Assembly (NCBI GenBank): GCA_040904025.1 | Contig: JBBDUG010000008.1 | Span: 1-47,185, forward strand | Length of the DNA stretch: 47,185 bases | Origin: JBBDUG01 sp040904025 | GTDB taxonomy: Bacteria > Patescibacteriota > Minisyncoccia > Phycocordibacterales > SW-6-46-9 | Direction of reading: 5' to 3' | Part shown: one piece after another, positions 1-7,824 of the stretch | Layout of the letters: each line of letters opens with the position of its first letter | Numbering within the stretch: the first letter of the stretch is position 1 | Made by a program: the position numbers and the translations under genes | The notes under the pieces: generated by a model | Seen by the model: the letters and a program-made list of their open reading frames with translations, nothing else | What the model was told of the DNA's origin: nothing | Databases searched by the model: none

Positions 1-2
1 AT

Positions 3-1760
3 ATGAAAGATGATAAAGACTCGCTACATAATCTACGACACACACTTGCCCACCTTTTAGCCCGGGCAGTAGAAGAACACTACCCAGAAGCACAACCGAC
101 CATCGGCCCCCCAACCGATGACGGCTTTTACTATGACTTTGATTTCGGAGAGACGGATTTCGGAGAAGATGATCTGAAAAAGATCGAGAAAACAATGAAA
201 AAACTTTTGCCTTCATGGACAGCCTTTGAAGCAAAGGAAGTTACCCCGGATGAAGCACGAGAGGCATTTGAAGGAAATGAATATAAAAAGGAGCTCATTG
301 ATGAGCTTGAAGATGAGGGTGCAACAATCACTTTCTATACCGCAGGTGACTTTACCGACCTCTGCCGCGGTGGACATCTTAAGAACCCAGCTGAAGAGAT
401 TAACCCTAATGCATTCAAATTAGATCGCATAGCTGGTGCATATTGGAGAGGAGATGAGAACAATACAATGCTCACCCGTATATATGGTCTTGCCTTCGAG
501 ACTCCGGAGGAGCTAAAGGAGTACAAAGGAAAACGAGAAGAAGCAAAGAAGCGAGATCATAGAAAACTTGGTAAAGAACTAGATCTCTTCACCTTCTCTG
601 ACCTCATCGGCCCCGGACTCCCCCTCTTCACACCAAAGGGCACACTCTTGCGTGACCTAATTGTTGAGAAGATCCATGATATCCAAGAAGACTTTGGATA
701 TGATCGTGTCACTATCCCCCATATCTCAAAGAAGGACCTCTTTGAGACAAGCGGACACTGGGAGAAATTTGGAGATGAGCTTTTCAGAGTCAAAGGTAAA
801 GGTGATTCAGACTTTGACTTTGTCATGAAGCCCATGAACTGTCCGCTACATACACAGATATATGCATCCCGGCAACGCAGCTATCGAGATCTCCCAATAC
901 GCTACACCGAAGCAACAATGGTATATCGAGATGAACAAGCAGGAGAACTCCTTGGCCTCTCTCGCGTTCGCGCCATCACACAAGATGACGGACACGTCTT
1001 CTGTACAGAAGAACAGGCAGAGGAAGAGATTCTCAATATCGTGAAGGTTATAGAGCAATTCTATACCTCCCTCGGTATGTGGAATGACGATACCTTTTGG
1101 GTATCACTCTCTGTTCGAGATCCTGAAAAACCTGAGGAGTATCTCGGAGAAGATACTCGCTGGGAGAGAGCGGAAGAAACACTCAAGAATGTTGCAGAGA
1201 AAGCCGAGCTCCCCTTCAAGCGTATCGAGGGAGAAGCAGCCTTCTATGGACCAAAGCTCGACTTCATGTTCAAAGATGCCCTGGGGCGTGAATGGCAGCT
1301 TGGTACCGCACAGTATGATCTGAACATGCCGGGACGATTCGGACTCGTCTACACCGATGCTAATGGAGAAGAAAAAACCCCCGTCATGATCCATCGTGCT
1401 ATTGCCGGATCATTAGAGAGATTCCTCTCTGTTATCATCGAGCATTTCGCGGGTAAATTCCCCCTCTGGCTTTCACCTGTTCAGGTGAAAGTACTCCCAA
1501 TTGGTGAAGACCACAGAGAGTATGCCGAGAGTGTGGCAAAAGAGCTCGGTGATGCGGGTATACGTGTAGAGGTGGATACATCTGACAATACACTCGGAAA
1601 GAAGATACGAGTGGTAAAAATGGAAAAAGTCCCCTATTTCCTCGTTATCGGAGATAATGAGGTTGAGGGTGGAAATGTAACAGTGGAGAGTCGAGATGAA
1701 GGAAAAGTAGGTGTAATGAAGGTTGAAGAACTGATAGATAAATTGGAGAGTGAGGTGTAA
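3..1760 (+). CDS. thrS: Threonine--tRNA ligase
   Basis: Class II aminoacyl-tRNA synthetase that charges tRNA-Thr in the cytoplasm. The N-terminus carries the editing-domain HxxxH (HTLAH, near residue 13) and the DLCRGGH motif near residue 120. The catalytic core follows, with zinc-ligand contexts MNCPLH, DDGH and MIHR, motif 2 around RYTEATMVYRDE, and motif 3 in IHRAIAGSLERF. The last 100 residues are the anticodon-binding domain. At 585 residues from the first visible ATG it lacks the N-terminal TGS domain. However, this ATG is only 2 bases inside the window, so the true start may lie upstream and the missing TGS domain may be an edge effect. A hairpin terminator follows the stop closely. 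Confidence 0.95.
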   Translation: MKDDKDSLHNLRHTLAHLLARAVEEHYPEAQPTIGPPTDDGFYYDFDFGETDFGEDDLKKIEKTMKKLLPSWTAFEAKEVTPDEAREAFEGNEYKKELIDELEDEGATITFYTAGDFTDLCRGGHLKNPAEEINPNAFKLDRIAGAYWRGDENNTMLTRIYGLAFETPEELKEYKGKREEAKKRDHRKLGKELDLFTFSDLIGPGLPLFTPKGTLLRDLIVEKIHDIQEDFGYDRVTIPHISKKDLFETSGHWEKFGDELFRVKGKGDSDFDFVMKPMNCPLHTQIYASRQRSYRDLPIRYTEATMVYRDEQAGELLGLSRVRAITQDDGHVFCTEEQAEEEILNIVKVIEQFYTSLGMWNDDTFWVSLSVRDPEKPEEYLGEDTRWERAEETLKNVAEKAELPFKRIEGEAAFYGPKLDFMFKDALGREWQLGTAQYDLNMPGRFGLVYTDANGEEKTPVMIHRAIAGSLERFLSVIIEHFAGKFPLWLSPVQVKVLPIGEDHREYAESVAKELGDAGIRVEVDTSDNTLGKKIRVVKMEKVPYFLVIGDNEVEGGNVTVESRDEGKVGVMKVEELIDKLESEV

Positions 1761-1767
1761 TTAAAAA

Positions 1768-1807
1768 GACTCAGGATTTCTCCTGAGTCTGTGAGACGAG
1801 GTTTTTC
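1768..1807 (+). terminator. Terminator of thrS
   Basis: A 9-bp perfect stem (GACTCAGGA at 1768-1776 with TCCTGAGTC at 1781-1789) is followed about 13 nt later by a T-run (1802-1806). It lies 8 bases after the thrS stop. The distance to the T-run is a little long for a textbook terminator. Confidence 0.6.
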
Positions 1808-1832
1808 TCTTCACGGGCAATTTATATAAAAA

Positions 1833-1860
1833 GAGTCTAACCGCAGATGCAGTTAGACTC
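1833..1860 (-). terminator. Terminator of the 1878-3464 gene
   Basis: Stem GAGTCTAAC...GTTAGACTC (1833-1860) with a short loop. On the minus strand it is followed directly by TTTTTATAT, the arrangement expected for an intrinsic terminator of the convergent gene. Confidence 0.75.
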
Positions 1861-1877
1861 CTGGCCATACAATCAAG

Positions 1878-3464
1878 CTAGAGCTCGAGAACATCACGGA
1901 GCGTTTCTTGTAGCTCGTAGAACTTATCAAGCTCTTCATCGATTTCTCCCAACTCGTCTTCGAGCTCCCTTTTTCGCCCCTTTAACTCGGCGATCCGACC
2001 AGGCAGACGACGGAGTGCCTGGATTACCTTTTCGTCGATCTCAGGTAGGGAGAGAGACTCTTTGAATTCGAAGTTATCATCTTCAGGTTCCTCGAGAGGT
2101 TCTTCACTCCATTCAGCCTCTACTTCTGGTTCAGTAGTGTTCTCTTCTTGGGATGAAGACACTTGTACCTCCTCGTCCTTAGACCCTGAAACTTCCTGAG
2201 ATTTATCCTCGGACACTACCTCAGAGTCTTCAGGTTCGGCCTCGTGGCTCTTCACCAGTTCTGGCCTACCCTTCTCAGCCAAACGTTTGGCAAGAGCGTA
2301 GCGATTGATACCGATTTCGCGGAACTTTTGAAGAGGCATTTCCATCCACAGATGTGGATCTTCATGTGAACGTGAGTCATCAAAACCCATCTCTGGGATA
2401 CCACGCCTTGCTGAGGCAAAAGTAACTTGTTTAAATCCTGTGCGTCCGCAAAGCTCATCGTCAAGCCACGAACGCGGAAAACTTATCTTAACCTTTTCCT
2501 CCCCCGTTACCGATACAATTGCACGATCACTTTCTTCGTTGAAGATATCGGCAAATGCAGCGATGAGTTTTTCTTTCTGTGTCATTCCGTCACTTGTTTC
2601 CATCTCATTATCCGATCTGTCTGAATTTTCGGCGGTAATTAGCGGTGGGTCGTTGAGTGTGGTCTGATGTTCCGGAGTCTTTAATCTAGAAAGCCACTTG
2701 AATAGCCGGGTTTTCTTAAAAAGCACCATATCTCCATAGATATGAACAAGCCCCTCCTTTTTAAGCGAAAAGAGGGTTTGATCAAGAAGACGAGAAAAGT
2801 CCTCTGGATCTCTCCCCGTCTTCTTTATCTCCGAAGAGATAAGTTTCTGGAGATCGCTTTTCGGAACGGCGAGGGATACTTCACCAGATCCCTGAAGGCG
2901 GTCATAGATCAAAGAAAGGAGCAGCTTTGCTGCTGACTTTACCCGTTCTGAGCCTGATTCATTCATGACGAGGAGAAAAGAAAGTTTGGAATGCACATTG
3001 ATCTTAGGAAATTTTTCATTTCCAAAATGCTCAACATCCGAGACAAACACTTCATGGGATTTATCACCCATCAAGCCCCGGAATGCTCTGCGCATCACAA
3101 GATCCTCCTTTTCCCCTCGAGGGAAGGCTGAAAGTTGCTTAAGCATCTCTCGAGCTACACGATATACATGTACCCGAGATACCGCCTCACCTACGAAAGC
3201 GGGTGAGCGATAGTACGACAGCTTCTTAAATTTAAGGAATAACTGCACTATAGGGAAAAAATCAATACCCTCCGGTGCACAATCCAGAAATCTGAAGCTG
3301 TAGCGGTATGATGCGTTAAGTCTCTCTATCCCCAGCGTAGGAGCGATAAAACGGAAGAAATCTCCGTTATCTGCTCCTGGAAACTGACTAAGGAAATGCC
3401 TAACGGTTCTCTGATGATCATCATCACCACACTCATACTTCCCCTGAGAAGTATGCGTGTTCAT
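1878..3464 (-). CDS. Conserved-looking coiled-coil protein of unknown function
   Basis: 528 residues, not recognised. Visible parts: an N-terminal mixed alpha region (residues 1-260) with no signal peptide or membrane span; a Ser/Thr/Asp-rich linker near 270-290; a second folded block at about 295-390; a long acidic Glu/Ser-rich linker at about 395-460; and a C-terminal predicted coiled coil at about 475-528 rich in Leu, Glu, Arg and Lys. The winged-helix-like texture of residues 170-260 could suggest DNA or protein binding, but no motif supports this. It has its own terminator and is convergent with thrS. It is probably cytoplasmic. The start is the first ATG; no strong Shine-Dalgarno is visible. 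Confidence 0.75.
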   Translation of the reverse strand: MNTHTSQGKYECGDDDHQRTVRHFLSQFPGADNGDFFRFIAPTLGIERLNASYRYSFRFLDCAPEGIDFFPIVQLFLKFKKLSYYRSPAFVGEAVSRVHVYRVAREMLKQLSAFPRGEKEDLVMRRAFRGLMGDKSHEVFVSDVEHFGNEKFPKINVHSKLSFLLVMNESGSERVKSAAKLLLSLIYDRLQGSGEVSLAVPKSDLQKLISSEIKKTGRDPEDFSRLLDQTLFSLKKEGLVHIYGDMVLFKKTRLFKWLSRLKTPEHQTTLNDPPLITAENSDRSDNEMETSDGMTQKEKLIAAFADIFNEESDRAIVSVTGEEKVKISFPRSWLDDELCGRTGFKQVTFASARRGIPEMGFDDSRSHEDPHLWMEMPLQKFREIGINRYALAKRLAEKGRPELVKSHEAEPEDSEVVSEDKSQEVSGSKDEEVQVSSSQEENTTEPEVEAEWSEEPLEEPEDDNFEFKESLSLPEIDEKVIQALRRLPGRIAELKGRKRELEDELGEIDEELDKFYELQETLRDVLEL

Positions 3465-3693
3465 GTGATTGTATGTATTTAGGAATGGTGCAGTGAGTTC
3501 TACACTTGAAACTACACTATTCTATTGACAGGTGCAAATAATCTTGATTTATCAACATATCTCGCTTTACTTCACTAAATCTCTATACTAGTCTGAGTGG
3601 TGTAGGGCAATGCGAGGCTTTATCAAGCCCCGAACTGTATACAGTTCATTGAACTACATATTATTTAGTAGCTACTAATTGAATTTTAATCCT

Positions 3694-3966
3694 ATGGAAA
3701 AGAAAGGAAATGCTCTAGCATGGCTCGCACTGATCGTGGGTATTCTTGCTCTCATTCTTGCATGGAGTGCATACAACCGCGCAGGTGCTGATCTTGAAAC
3801 TCAAGTTGACGAACAAATTGAAGAAACTGTAGACGAGACAGACAACAGCGCAGCAGCAGCAAATGCTGATGTTGAAGCTGATACTGACACTACAGATGAA
3901 GAAACAACAGATGATACAGAAAATGATGCTTCAGCTGAAGTTGAAACTGGTGCAGTTGTAGAGTAG
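3694..3966 (+). CDS. Small single-span membrane protein with acidic tail
   Basis: 90 residues from ATG 3694; a TTG five codons upstream is less likely. After a short basic start (MEKKG), residues 8-24 form a hydrophobic membrane segment (LAWLALIVGILALILAW). The remainder, about 60 residues, is highly acidic and rich in Asp, Glu, Thr and Ala (repeated DTT/EET patterns), so it is probably an extracytoplasmic disordered tail. No enzymatic motif is visible and the function is unknown. A terminator follows immediately, and tRNA-Glu lies downstream on the same strand. Confidence 0.75.
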   Translation: MEKKGNALAWLALIVGILALILAWSAYNRAGADLETQVDEQIEETVDETDNSAAAANADVEADTDTTDEETTDDTENDASAEVETGAVVE

Positions 3967-3995
3967 TCACTCTATTCTATACTTTTGCGGAAAAG

Positions 3996-4016
3996 CTCGC
4001 GGTTAGCGGGTTTTTT
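3996..4016 (+). terminator. Terminator after the small membrane protein
   Basis: Short GC-rich stem CTCGC/GCGGG (one G-T pair) with a 5-base loop, followed by six T residues (4011-4016). Confidence 0.65.
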
Positions 4017-4019
4017 CAT

Positions 4020-4048
4020 TTGAATTTAAGGTATAAATGCGCTATTCT
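4020..4048 (+). promoter_or_regulatory. Sigma70-type promoter of tRNA-Glu
   Basis: TTGAAT (4020-4025), 17-bp spacer, TATTCT (4043-4048), placing transcription start about 8 bases before the mature tRNA. Confidence 0.5.
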
Positions 4049-5655
4049 TTGGCAGTTGAAGAGGCCCCATCGTCTAGCGGTCTAGGACATCGCCCTCTCA
4101 CGGCGGAAACACGGGTTCGATTCCCGTTGGGGTCACAATATAGAACTTCTTGTTTTGAAAGATTTTCAGAACTCTGCGCCACAGGCGCACCAGAAAGGAG
4201 ATCAGCGCGTCGCTTCGCGACGAATTGATAGGGAGAGGGAAAGCTAAATGTTACGGATTTGTCATAAATCGTAGGGTTCGTTCCAATCTTTTGTACAAAG
4301 GAACTGATTTGCTCCAAATCACGAGAGTCCTTCAAAATATTGGCTTGTTTTGTATCTAATATAAGATTTCTCACGGGTTCGACCCATTCTTTCTTTCCTT
4401 CTTTACACTCTTTCTTCTTTTCAGAGAGAGAGGATATGGAGCGCATGAGTGTATCTTTCTTTTTGAGATAGATCTGTTTTGGAATATCACCTTCCAGATG
4501 CATGTCGACGAGTTTTTCCATGCGCTCCTCACTCTCCTTAATTTTCGAAGAAAGAGCGTGAAGAGCACTGCGCGACTCTTTACCTTCTTCTTTCTCCCAT
4601 ACATCCACTTTTTTCATCATCCAGTCAGTATATTGATCGTGCAGTGCGATTGTTTGAAGCTTTTCTTGTACTTGTGATACAAGCACACCTTCTCTGAGGT
4701 ATGACTGAGAACAGTCTCCACGCTTTTTAGTACAACGATAGTATCGATACCGGTGTCCCGACTTCCCTGTCGCCCATTGAGCAGTGATCATGCTCTCGCA
4801 TTCTCCGCATCTGAATATGCCGGTGAAGTGGAAGGTGTGTTTGTTTCGCTTTGTTCCCTGAGGACGTGACCTGTCTTCAAGTACATCCTGTACTGCTTCA
4901 AACAATTTGGAAGGAAGAATTGGTTCAAAGCTTCCTTCATACCACTCGTCTTTGTATTTCACAAAGCCGAGGTATGCACGATTTGTGAGCATACGTCTGA
5001 TAGAAGCTTTGCCAAGTGGCGTTCCACCTCTTGTGGTCAAGTTATGTTGCGCCAAAAACTCTGCGAGGGACTCGTATGTATGCGTACCTTTTATATATTC
5101 ACGAAAAGCTTTCACAATAACTTTTGAATACACTGGATGTGGTTCAATATTTCGAGTCTTTTGATTATTCACGTATCCAAGAGGAGCTCTTGTGAGCCAC
5201 TCGCCACGGCGGAGTTTTTGGCGCATGCCGCGCTTTGTATTTTGCGAGAGATTGTCTGAGTAGTATTTCGATTGTCCAAACGCCACTTGGAGCATGAAGA
5301 GCCCCTGTGGAGTTGGTTCAAACCAAAAGGTCGGGAAGCGCAAAGAAGAAATGGTTTCTTGATCTATGAGGTATATAATCTTGCCTCCGTCCACAGAGTT
5401 TCGGGCAAGACGATCGGGATGCCAAGCTAATATACCAATACTCTTCTCCTCCTCGATCTCTTCCATCATCTTTTTGAATACCGGTCTTCCCGGAGTCTTT
5501 GCGCTTTTCGACTCTTGAAATTCTCTTACAATTTCAAGATTTTCTCTCCTCGCAAATTCCCTCAATTCCACAAGCTGAGCTTCTATGCTCATGACCTGCT
5601 TGTTATCATCTTCTGTGGATTTGCGTGCGTAGAGAAAATATTTTGGTTTGGACAT
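4042..5655 (-). CDS. Large serine recombinase (island integrase candidate)
   Basis: DNA integrase/invertase of the large serine recombinase family. The resolvase domain (residues 1 to about 150) begins YFLYARKSTED, with the catalytic Ser in the RKS context, and includes the conserved LAWHPDRLARN motif. The recombinase domain follows (LGY, TNRAYLG). A zinc ribbon (CGEC...YYRC...C) lies near residues 280-330 and a coiled coil near 385-430. ATG 5655 (MSKPKYF) is preferred over ATG 5700, which would add 15 residues encoded by the inverted repeat. The last 32 or so residues are antisense translation of tRNA-Glu, as expected when an integrase gene abuts its tRNA attachment site. The gene sits between IR1 arms and is the best integrase candidate for the island. 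Confidence 0.9.
   Translation of the reverse strand: MSKPKYFLYARKSTEDDNKQVMSIEAQLVELREFARRENLEIVREFQESKSAKTPGRPVFKKMMEEIEEEKSIGILAWHPDRLARNSVDGGKIIYLIDQETISSLRFPTFWFEPTPQGLFMLQVAFGQSKYYSDNLSQNTKRGMRQKLRRGEWLTRAPLGYVNNQKTRNIEPHPVYSKVIVKAFREYIKGTHTYESLAEFLAQHNLTTRGGTPLGKASIRRMLTNRAYLGFVKYKDEWYEGSFEPILPSKLFEAVQDVLEDRSRPQGTKRNKHTFHFTGIFRCGECESMITAQWATGKSGHRYRYYRCTKKRGDCSQSYLREGVLVSQVQEKLQTIALHDQYTDWMMKKVDVWEKEEGKESRSALHALSSKIKESEERMEKLVDMHLEGDIPKQIYLKKKDTLMRSISSLSEKKKECKEGKKEWVEPVRNLILDTKQANILKDSRDLEQISSFVQKIGTNPTIYDKSVTFSFPSPYQFVAKRRADLLSGAPVAQSSENLSKQEVLYCDPNGNRTRVSAVRGRCPRPLDDGASSTAKE
4063..4135 (+). tRNA. tRNA-Glu (CTC)
   Basis: Cloverleaf visible by eye. The acceptor stem pairs GGCCCCA with TGGGGTC (one G-T pair). 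The D arm contains the A-G-C-G-G run. The anticodon stem-loop is CGCC-CTCTCAC-GGCG with anticodon CTC. The T arm is ACGGG-TTCGATT-CCCGT. The CCA end is not encoded (discriminator A then CAATA). The 3' end serves as the left boundary of the accessory island. The inverted repeat of the recombinase element starts within its last three bases, and the convergent recombinase reading frame runs through the gene antisense. Confidence 0.95.
4122..4145 (+). repeat. Left attachment-like site (tRNA-Glu 3' end)
   Basis: The 24 bases from the T-arm through the first bases after the tRNA match 34045-34068 in direct orientation at 21 of 24 positions, with an exact 12-mer TCCCGTTGGGGT. All accessory genes lie between the two copies and core genes lie outside them. 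This is interpreted as attL of an integrated island. Confidence 0.65.
4133..4262. repeat. 130-bp inverted repeat, left arm (IR1L)
   Basis: Reverse complement of 5686-5815 with a single mismatch (C/T in GGGAAAGC/TTAAAT). It contains internal palindromes (CGCGTCGCTTCGCGACG and GCGCCACAGGCGC). It encodes the C-terminal region of the serine recombinase on the minus strand, starts in the last bases of tRNA-Glu, and ends at 4262. Confidence 0.9.
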
Positions 5656-5685
5656 ATGTATATGTGGGTTAGGTATAAAACAAGA

Positions 5686-5815
5686 ACAAATCCGTAACAT
5701 TTAACTTTCCCTCTCCCTATCAATTCGTCGCGAAGCGACGCGCTGATCTCCTTTCTGGTGCGCCTGTGGCGCAGAGTTCTGAAAATCTTTCAAAACAAGA
5801 AGTTCTATATTGTGA
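5686..5815. repeat. 130-bp inverted repeat, right arm (IR1R)
   Basis: Inverted copy of 4133-4262. Read on the plus strand it encodes the same C-terminal recombinase segment (for example YQFVAKRRADLLSG), so it looks like a truncated, inverted copy of a recombinase 3' end. It overlaps the next inverted repeat (5812-5980) by 4 bases. Confidence 0.9.
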
Positions 5816-5980
5816 AGAAATTATACACGCTACGCGAACCTTTTTCGAATTTAAGCTTAAAGACTAGTCGCGCGCTGCGCGCCTTCGCGCTCGGCTTATG
5901 CCTCGCCAAAGCACCCCTGAACACTACGCTTCCGCTTTAAGGAAAAGGGCCGACACAAAGAAAAAAAGAGGTGTAGTGTT
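5812..5980. repeat. 169-bp perfect inverted repeat, left arm (IR2A)
   Basis: Exact reverse complement of 15084-15252; no mismatch was found by base-by-base reading. The pair encloses 9.1 kb carrying DGR1 and DGR2. The repeat contains GC-rich palindromes (GCGCGCTGCGCGC). A near-inverted pair, CACCCCTGAACACTAC / GTAGTGTTCGGGGTG, extends a few bases past the repeat on this side only. Confidence 0.92.
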
Positions 5981-5990
5981 CGGGGTGCGA

Positions 5991-6995
5991 TTATGATCCC
6001 AACAAAGAAAGAGCGTGCTTAATTTCCTCTTGCAGATCATACGCGTTTCCGTGAGAAAGTAACCCGTGATACGACTGTAGGGTATCTGGGTTTGAATTAT
6101 TCTCAAGAGCTCTAAGTACTCTGCGTTTGGTTGTTGTTCTCAGCACTCTGTGGTCGGGAAAGTGAACCCACCCGAGGAAATCAACTCCTGATGCAAGAGT
6201 CTCTATTGAAACTTTTCGTGGGTGGAGTTTGAGACTGAGCTCGGTTTCAAGAAAGGAAGAGATTTGTGGAATGAGAGATTCGAGCCACCCTCTATCCTCA
6301 GAGAGGAAAACAAAATCGTCTGCATATCTAATGTAGTACTTTGTTTTTAGTTTGTGCTTCACATACTGATCAAAAACATTCATGTATACGTTCACAAGGA
6401 GCTGTGAGGTGAGATTTCCAAGCGGAAGCCCTGTCCCTAGTCTATGTACATGAAAGCTTGAGATTACCTGCCTCAGAAGCCACGTAATATCTTCATCAGG
6501 AATATATTCTTCAAGAATCGATATTAATATCACATGATCAATGGAGGCAAAGAATTTTCTGATATCACATTTGAGTACATGTGCCGTGCGAGTGTGATTC
6601 TTTGATACCTTGTATGAAAACACCTTGAACCTATCCATCGCTCTGTGTGTCCCCTTTCCGATTCTGCATGAATATGAGTCTGCGATGAATGTACGGTCGA
6701 AGAAAGGATAGAGCTTTTGGTGAAGTGCGTGATGCAGGAGTCTGTCTCGCACTTTCGCCTTGTGGATATTGCGCGGCTTTGGATCTGATATATTAAATGC
6801 CTCATATGGAGAGTGAGAATATTCTTTGTCTGAGAGATCAGAATGAAGTTCGAGAATGTTTTCCATGAGGTTGAGTTCAAACTCCTGTACATCACGCCTT
6901 CCCCTCTTTCCTCTCACAAATTCCTCCCATGCAGAGAGAAGATTTTCGAGAGATATGATATCCTCATATGTATGAGTGAAGACAATTTTTCCCAT
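5991..6995 (-). CDS. DGR reverse transcriptase 1 (RT1)
   Basis: 334-residue retron/group II-like reverse transcriptase of the DGR clade, which copies the template RNA into adenine-mutagenised cDNA. Visible motifs: CDIRKFF with catalytic Asp144; GLPLGNLTSQ, the DGR-type motif 4 signature (GNLTSQ at 193-198); RYADD (YADD at 224-227); and GVDFLG near 270. No maturase, RNase H or endonuclease domain is fused. The start is ATG 6995. Its partner avd1 is divergent with a start at 7025, or at 6972 in an alternative frame. TR1 and VR1 lie upstream on the same strand as RT1. The 3' end lies 10 bases from IR2A. Confidence 0.95.
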   Translation of the reverse strand: MGKIVFTHTYEDIISLENLLSAWEEFVRGKRGRRDVQEFELNLMENILELHSDLSDKEYSHSPYEAFNISDPKPRNIHKAKVRDRLLHHALHQKLYPFFDRTFIADSYSCRIGKGTHRAMDRFKVFSYKVSKNHTRTAHVLKCDIRKFFASIDHVILISILEEYIPDEDITWLLRQVISSFHVHRLGTGLPLGNLTSQLLVNVYMNVFDQYVKHKLKTKYYIRYADDFVFLSEDRGWLESLIPQISSFLETELSLKLHPRKVSIETLASGVDFLGWVHFPDHRVLRTTTKRRVLRALENNSNPDTLQSYHGLLSHGNAYDLQEEIKHALSLLGS

Positions 6996-7008
6996 ACATT
7001 AAAGGATA

Positions 7009-7017
7009 CCCCCCCCC
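7009..7017 (+). repeat. C9 homopolymer in the RT1/avd1 intergenic leader
   Basis: Nine consecutive C. ATG 6972 opens a frame (MSEDNFSH...) that runs into this tract in a different frame from avd1. One additional C would fuse it in frame with avd1. It is a possible slippage (contingency) site, or simply a sequencing-sensitive homopolymer. Confidence 0.6.
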
Positions 7018-7024
7018 ACGACTT

Positions 7025-7372
7025 TTGCCAGTCATCCAGAAGACAAAACAGGTATACAAAGTGTGGATACCAATTCATCGAAACATGCCACGGGTTGAAC
7101 GGTTTGGGATCGGTACTAGAATAGATACTAAATTTCTCGATCTCCTAAATCTTTTGCGAAAAGCAGCATATGCAAGAGCAGAGGACAAAGTTGAGCCACT
7201 TAAGAACGCAGTCTCTACGTTAGATTCTCTGAGATTTTTCCTCCAACTCTCATGGGAGGTTTCTTTGATTCCTAATAAGCAATATACACGTCTCGGAAAA
7301 GATGTAGAAGAGATAGGACGTATGGTTGGAGGCTGGAAGAAAGGAATAGAAAAGAAAACTTCCGCCCGTTAG
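7025..7372 (+). CDS. avd: DGR accessory protein Avd1 (four-helix bundle)
   Basis: Accessory variability determinant: a small basic four-helix-bundle protein that binds the RT and template RNA. 115 residues from TTG 7025, with the family pattern of helix 1 (QKTKQVYKVW), a Leu-rich helix 2 (LDLLNLLRKAAYAR), helix 3 (LDSLRFFLQLSWE) and the conserved end QYTRLGKDVEEIGRMVGGW. It is encoded on the strand opposite RT1, TR1 and VP1, unlike avd2. No ATG precedes the conserved helix 1. Either TTG is used, or translation starts at ATG 6972 when the C9 tract has 10 C. The stop codon lies inside the hairpin at 7359-7380. Confidence 0.85.
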   Translation: MPVIQKTKQVYKVWIPIHRNMPRVERFGIGTRIDTKFLDLLNLLRKAAYARAEDKVEPLKNAVSTLDSLRFFLQLSWEVSLIPNKQYTRLGKDVEEIGRMVGGWKKGIEKKTSAR

Positions 7373-7380
7373 AGCGGAAG
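7359..7380. terminator. Hairpin between avd1 and TR1
   Basis: Stem CTTCCGC (7359-7365) with GCGGAAG (7374-7380). It contains the avd1 stop codon and sits 11 bases from TR1. DGR3 has an equivalent hairpin at the same place. It could end the avd1 transcript, or be a structured part of the TR1 RNA read from the minus strand. Confidence 0.6.
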
Positions 7381-7391
7381 AAAGAAGAGAG

Positions 7392-7506
7392 TTGCGAGAA
7401 AAGACCTGGTTGCCATCGTTCCACCTGTTCGGGTTCTCGATCGAGTTAGCCTCGACGTTCCAGCCGCGGTTGTCGGAGTTCCAGTTGGCGTTGACTGCCC
7501 AGAGAA
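7392..7506 (-). repeat. DGR1 template repeat (TR1)
   Basis: 115 bp aligning without gaps to VR1 (7838-7952, offset 446). There are 17 mismatches, and every one is a T on the plus strand in TR1, that is an adenine in coding orientation. In the VP1 frame the template is rich in AAC codons (for example NANWNSDNRGW), the usual design in which both first and second codon positions can mutate. Confidence 0.97.
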
Positions 7507-7744
7507 ATGTGCACCATCCCATCCGTTCCACCACCCTTTGAATGCTCTCCGGGTTGTATCTAATGTGGGACATCATAAGTCCACCAGCATAGTGCACCGA
7601 TTCAATTCTTTTTTAGGAATATGTACATATACCCTTGTACAAGACGTATCCAGTACAATTCTCACACCATACATATCCGAGGCGTGGTGCAGAAGCCGTA
7701 GCCGCCGCGACAAAACTTCCTCATAGATACTGTATCAAAATTAA

Positions 7745-7790
7745 AGACCCTCTGCATAATTGCACACGCGTGCAAAGATACAAAGGGTCT
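7745..7790 (-). terminator. Nested hairpin terminator of VP1
   Basis: Outer stem AGACCCT (7745-7751) with AGGGTCT (7784-7790) encloses the hairpin TTGCAC...GTGCAA. On the minus strand the structure is followed by TTTAATTTTG. It lies 35 bases after the VP1 stop and separates VP1 from TR1. The rest of 7507-7744 shows no supported gene. An in-frame stretch around 7670-7735 reads CRGGYGF on the minus strand and may be a remnant of a variable-protein end, which is weak evidence. Confidence 0.6.
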
Positions 7791-7824
7791 AAAGTGAAAA
7801 AGAAAGAGCAGAAGCTCAAGGGGT

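Noticed and set aside
4042..4135. Functional C-terminal domain of recombinase 1
   Set aside because: These residues are the antisense translation of tRNA-Glu and are best read as a by-product of integration next to the tRNA.
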